64,000 nt of DNA from Arion vulgaris (Eukaryota > Mollusca > Gastropoda > Stylommatophora > Arionidae): positions 24,663,192-24,727,191 of the forward strand of contig CM036774.1 in NCBI GenBank assembly GCA_020796225.1, given 5' to 3'. The notes under the pieces were generated by a model. That model had not been told where the DNA came from and searched no databases. It saw nothing but the letters and a program-made list of their open reading frames with translations. Positions 62,291 through 64,000 of this stretch are shown here, in pieces. The position numbers were made by a program, and so were the translations under genes. Each line of letters opens with the position of its first letter. The stretch's first letter is position 1.

Positions 62291-62799
62291 ACAGACAAGA
62301 GAAAGTGACATGCTTAAATGGCGAGAGAGATATGATCAATTCTCACACACAGAAAAAAACAACATAAAAATACAAATGAAATGTAAGTGAAAAACAAGCG
62401 GAAAGTAAACAATGAAATATGAAAATGCTGACCTATTCTCAACATTATTCCAGAGCTGCTAAGATTGTTCTGTGATCGATCGGTATCAGGCGGTTGAATG
62501 CCAAGTGTCGTATTGATGGTTTCAGAAAGAGGTTCAACATTTGCTACTTTTTTTTACCACAACTTGTCATGTGATTCTGCAACGTGACATAGTTTTTTTC
62601 CAATTTTTTCCTTTTTTGTTTTCCTCCACGTGATGCTCATCATTTGGAAAAGGAACACATTCTTTCTAAATAAAATGAAATCTTGGGGTCGTTGAAAGAG
62701 TAGTTGATAACATGCTGCATTAGAGACCTCTTGTCGTGGTTCGAGACTAGTTTGGGGAAACACTATTACCGGTGTGAATATGGTAAGTAAATATAATAT
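62291..62799. other. unassigned stretch
   Basis: No gene or repeat recognised. Confidence 0.35.
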
Positions 62800-62893
62800 A
62801 TTTAAGGTAACTAAATGTCAAACATGGCCAATAACAGCAGCGAAAGAACGGAAAATCATAATGACGGAGATGAGGTGTCTTAGAAGACTGCCG
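62800..62893 (+). pseudogene. LINE ORF2 fragment
   Basis: WPITAAKERKIIMTEMRCLR, matching 63285-63360. Cut off by a SINE B. Confidence 0.65.
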
Positions 62894-62985
62894 CCGTGTG
62901 GTTACCGGAGCCCAAATTGGGGTGTGAAGAATAGAACCACTGTTACCTGCCATGCATGTTGTAAGAGGCGACTAAGGAGGCTGGT
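62893..62985 (+). repeat. SINE family B, 5' part
   Basis: CGTGTGGTTACCGGAGCCCA to GTAAGAGGCGACTAAGGAGG, then truncated. Confidence 0.85.
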
Positions 62986-63009
62986 GGTCGGGCTAGCTAC
63001 CCCACACCG

Positions 63010-63238
63010 TATAAAACACTAGATGGCTACAGAACAGAGAGCGAATCGAGTAAACGCTGGCTGAAACCGGACACATCGCTGAAGGATAGGCACCAGAACT
63101 CCAAATGGCGCTGAAGATGTGACGTAAAATACGCCAATGCTAAAGCTGCATGAATCAGGTTTCCACATGAATAGAATTTATGGAGAAATCTGGTACATCG
63201 GTCTGGGCGGTGATCGCGAAAGAGAGAGAGAGAGAGAG
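63010..63238 (+). repeat. SINE-like family H, 3' half
   Basis: GAGCGAATCGAGTAAACGCT to GTGATCGCGAAAGAGAG(GA)n. Confidence 0.8.
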
Positions 63239-63239
63239 A

Positions 63240-63690
63240 AGAGCTGCAGGTGTGACAATAAGTATGATCAACACTATGTTACCAGTGTCAAACATGTACC
63301 AATAGTAGCAGTTAATGGGGCGGAAAATCAAAAAACTGACAGAGATGAGATGTCTTAGAAGAGCTGCAGGTGTGACAATAAGAGACAAAATTAGAAATGA
63401 AGAAATCAGAAAAAGACTGGATATGAAACCAGTCATGCAATTCATAAAGAACAACAGATTAAATGGTTTGGACACCTGACAATAATGCCCTGGTATCGCC
63501 TACCACAGAAAGCAACACAGAAAAATTATAACGAGTACAGAGCAAGACCAGGCAAACGATGGAGGGATGGCATCAAGAACAGCCTTAAGAAAATAAATAG
63601 CAGCTTACAAAGTGCAATAGAACAAGCACACACAAGATCACCACAATACCCTGACCTCAACACTTCTATAAAAAGTAAATGGTAAGAAGA
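63240..63690 (+). pseudogene. LINE ORF2 C-terminal fragment with partial duplication
   Basis: MRCLRRAAGVTIRDKIRNEE, IRKRLDMKPVMQFIKNNR and a frame-broken GMASRTALRK tail. GAGCTGCAGGTGTGACAATA occurs at 63240 and again at 63361. Confidence 0.8.
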
Positions 63691-63837
63691 ATAAACATAG
63701 ATGGTCAGACATAACGTTCACTATAATTATGGGGATCTAAATTAAAGTACTTCTGAAGTCAAAGTAACTGCCTGAATGGCAGGACACTAGTGATAAGGAA
63801 AGCAAGCTTTCAAGAAAAAGACAAATATGTGAAGGAG

Positions 63838-64000
63838 ACAAGAAATGTAGGAAGGCAGACAAATAAATGTAGGAAGGCAGACAAATAAATGTAGGAAGGC
63901 AGACAAATAAATGTAGGAAGGCAGACAAATAAATGTAGGAAGGCAGACAAATAAATGTAGGAAGGCAGACAAATAAATGTAGGAAGGCAGACAAATAAAT
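63838..64000. repeat. 22-bp minisatellite, continues past the window
   Basis: More than seven perfect units of GTAGGAAGGCAGACAAATAA plus AT. Apparent minus-strand ORFs are repeats only. Confidence 0.95.

Overview
This is animal nuclear DNA, most likely from a lophotrochozoan (spiralian) such as a mollusc. The evidence is one spliced innexin gene on the minus strand with canonical GT-AG introns. Its protein carries the innexin YYQWVPL signature, the paired extracellular cysteines and the Q..TVQCVLPINLFNEKIF block, and it looks more like spiralian than arthropod innexins. The phylum is inferred, not proven. Almost everything else is repeats: truncated LINE copies, at least eight SINE-like families (called A to H here), a hAT-type MITE family, and an unusually dense set of minisatellites.

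Layout. 1-31 kb: a possible last coding exon at the left edge (2-73), then intergenic DNA made of nested SINEs, LINE 3' fragments and tandem arrays (61 bp at 3.9 kb, 67 bp at 5.8 kb, 47 bp at 7.6-10.2 kb, 16-bp families at 7.0, 10.5 and 11.3 kb, a TTG tract at 20.2 kb, and others). 31.2-49.4 kb: the innexin gene, read right to left in five recognisable coding exons (49030-49341, 44946-45103, 42650-42866, 33852-34069, 31706-32060) with consistent splice phases. Only the N-terminal few residues are missing. Its introns hold a 7.2-kb array of 36-bp units, a 24-bp array ending 20 nt before the last acceptor, and a 21-bp array made of copies of the first visible donor splice site. 49.4-64 kb: SINEs nested in SINEs with target-site duplications, LINE tails, and arrays of 39, 40, 13 and 22 bp. 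The last array runs off the window.

The most unusual theme is where the tandem arrays come from. Several minisatellites (61, 67, 47 and 30 bp, plus a three-copy 78-bp array) can be translated back to one short region of LINE ORF2, the stretch after the reverse transcriptase domain that runs from a C.RR(I/V)LR(I/L).W motif to a K(W/Y)(F/V)GH motif. Unexpanded paralogues of that region occur elsewhere in the window. Other arrays sit flush against LINE 3' ends. A second theme is overlap between arrays and splicing or polyadenylation signals of the innexin gene. One array repeats a 5' splice site in frame, one puts an AATAAA hexamer in every 36-bp unit in sense orientation, and one forms an AG-free pyrimidine-rich tract of about 800 nt before an acceptor.

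Internal parts of several arrays are full of single-base deletions and may be poorly polished long-read assembly. No bacterial or viral genes, CRISPR arrays, rRNA genes or functional tRNA genes were seen. Coordinates of old repeats are approximate to roughly 5-20 bases.
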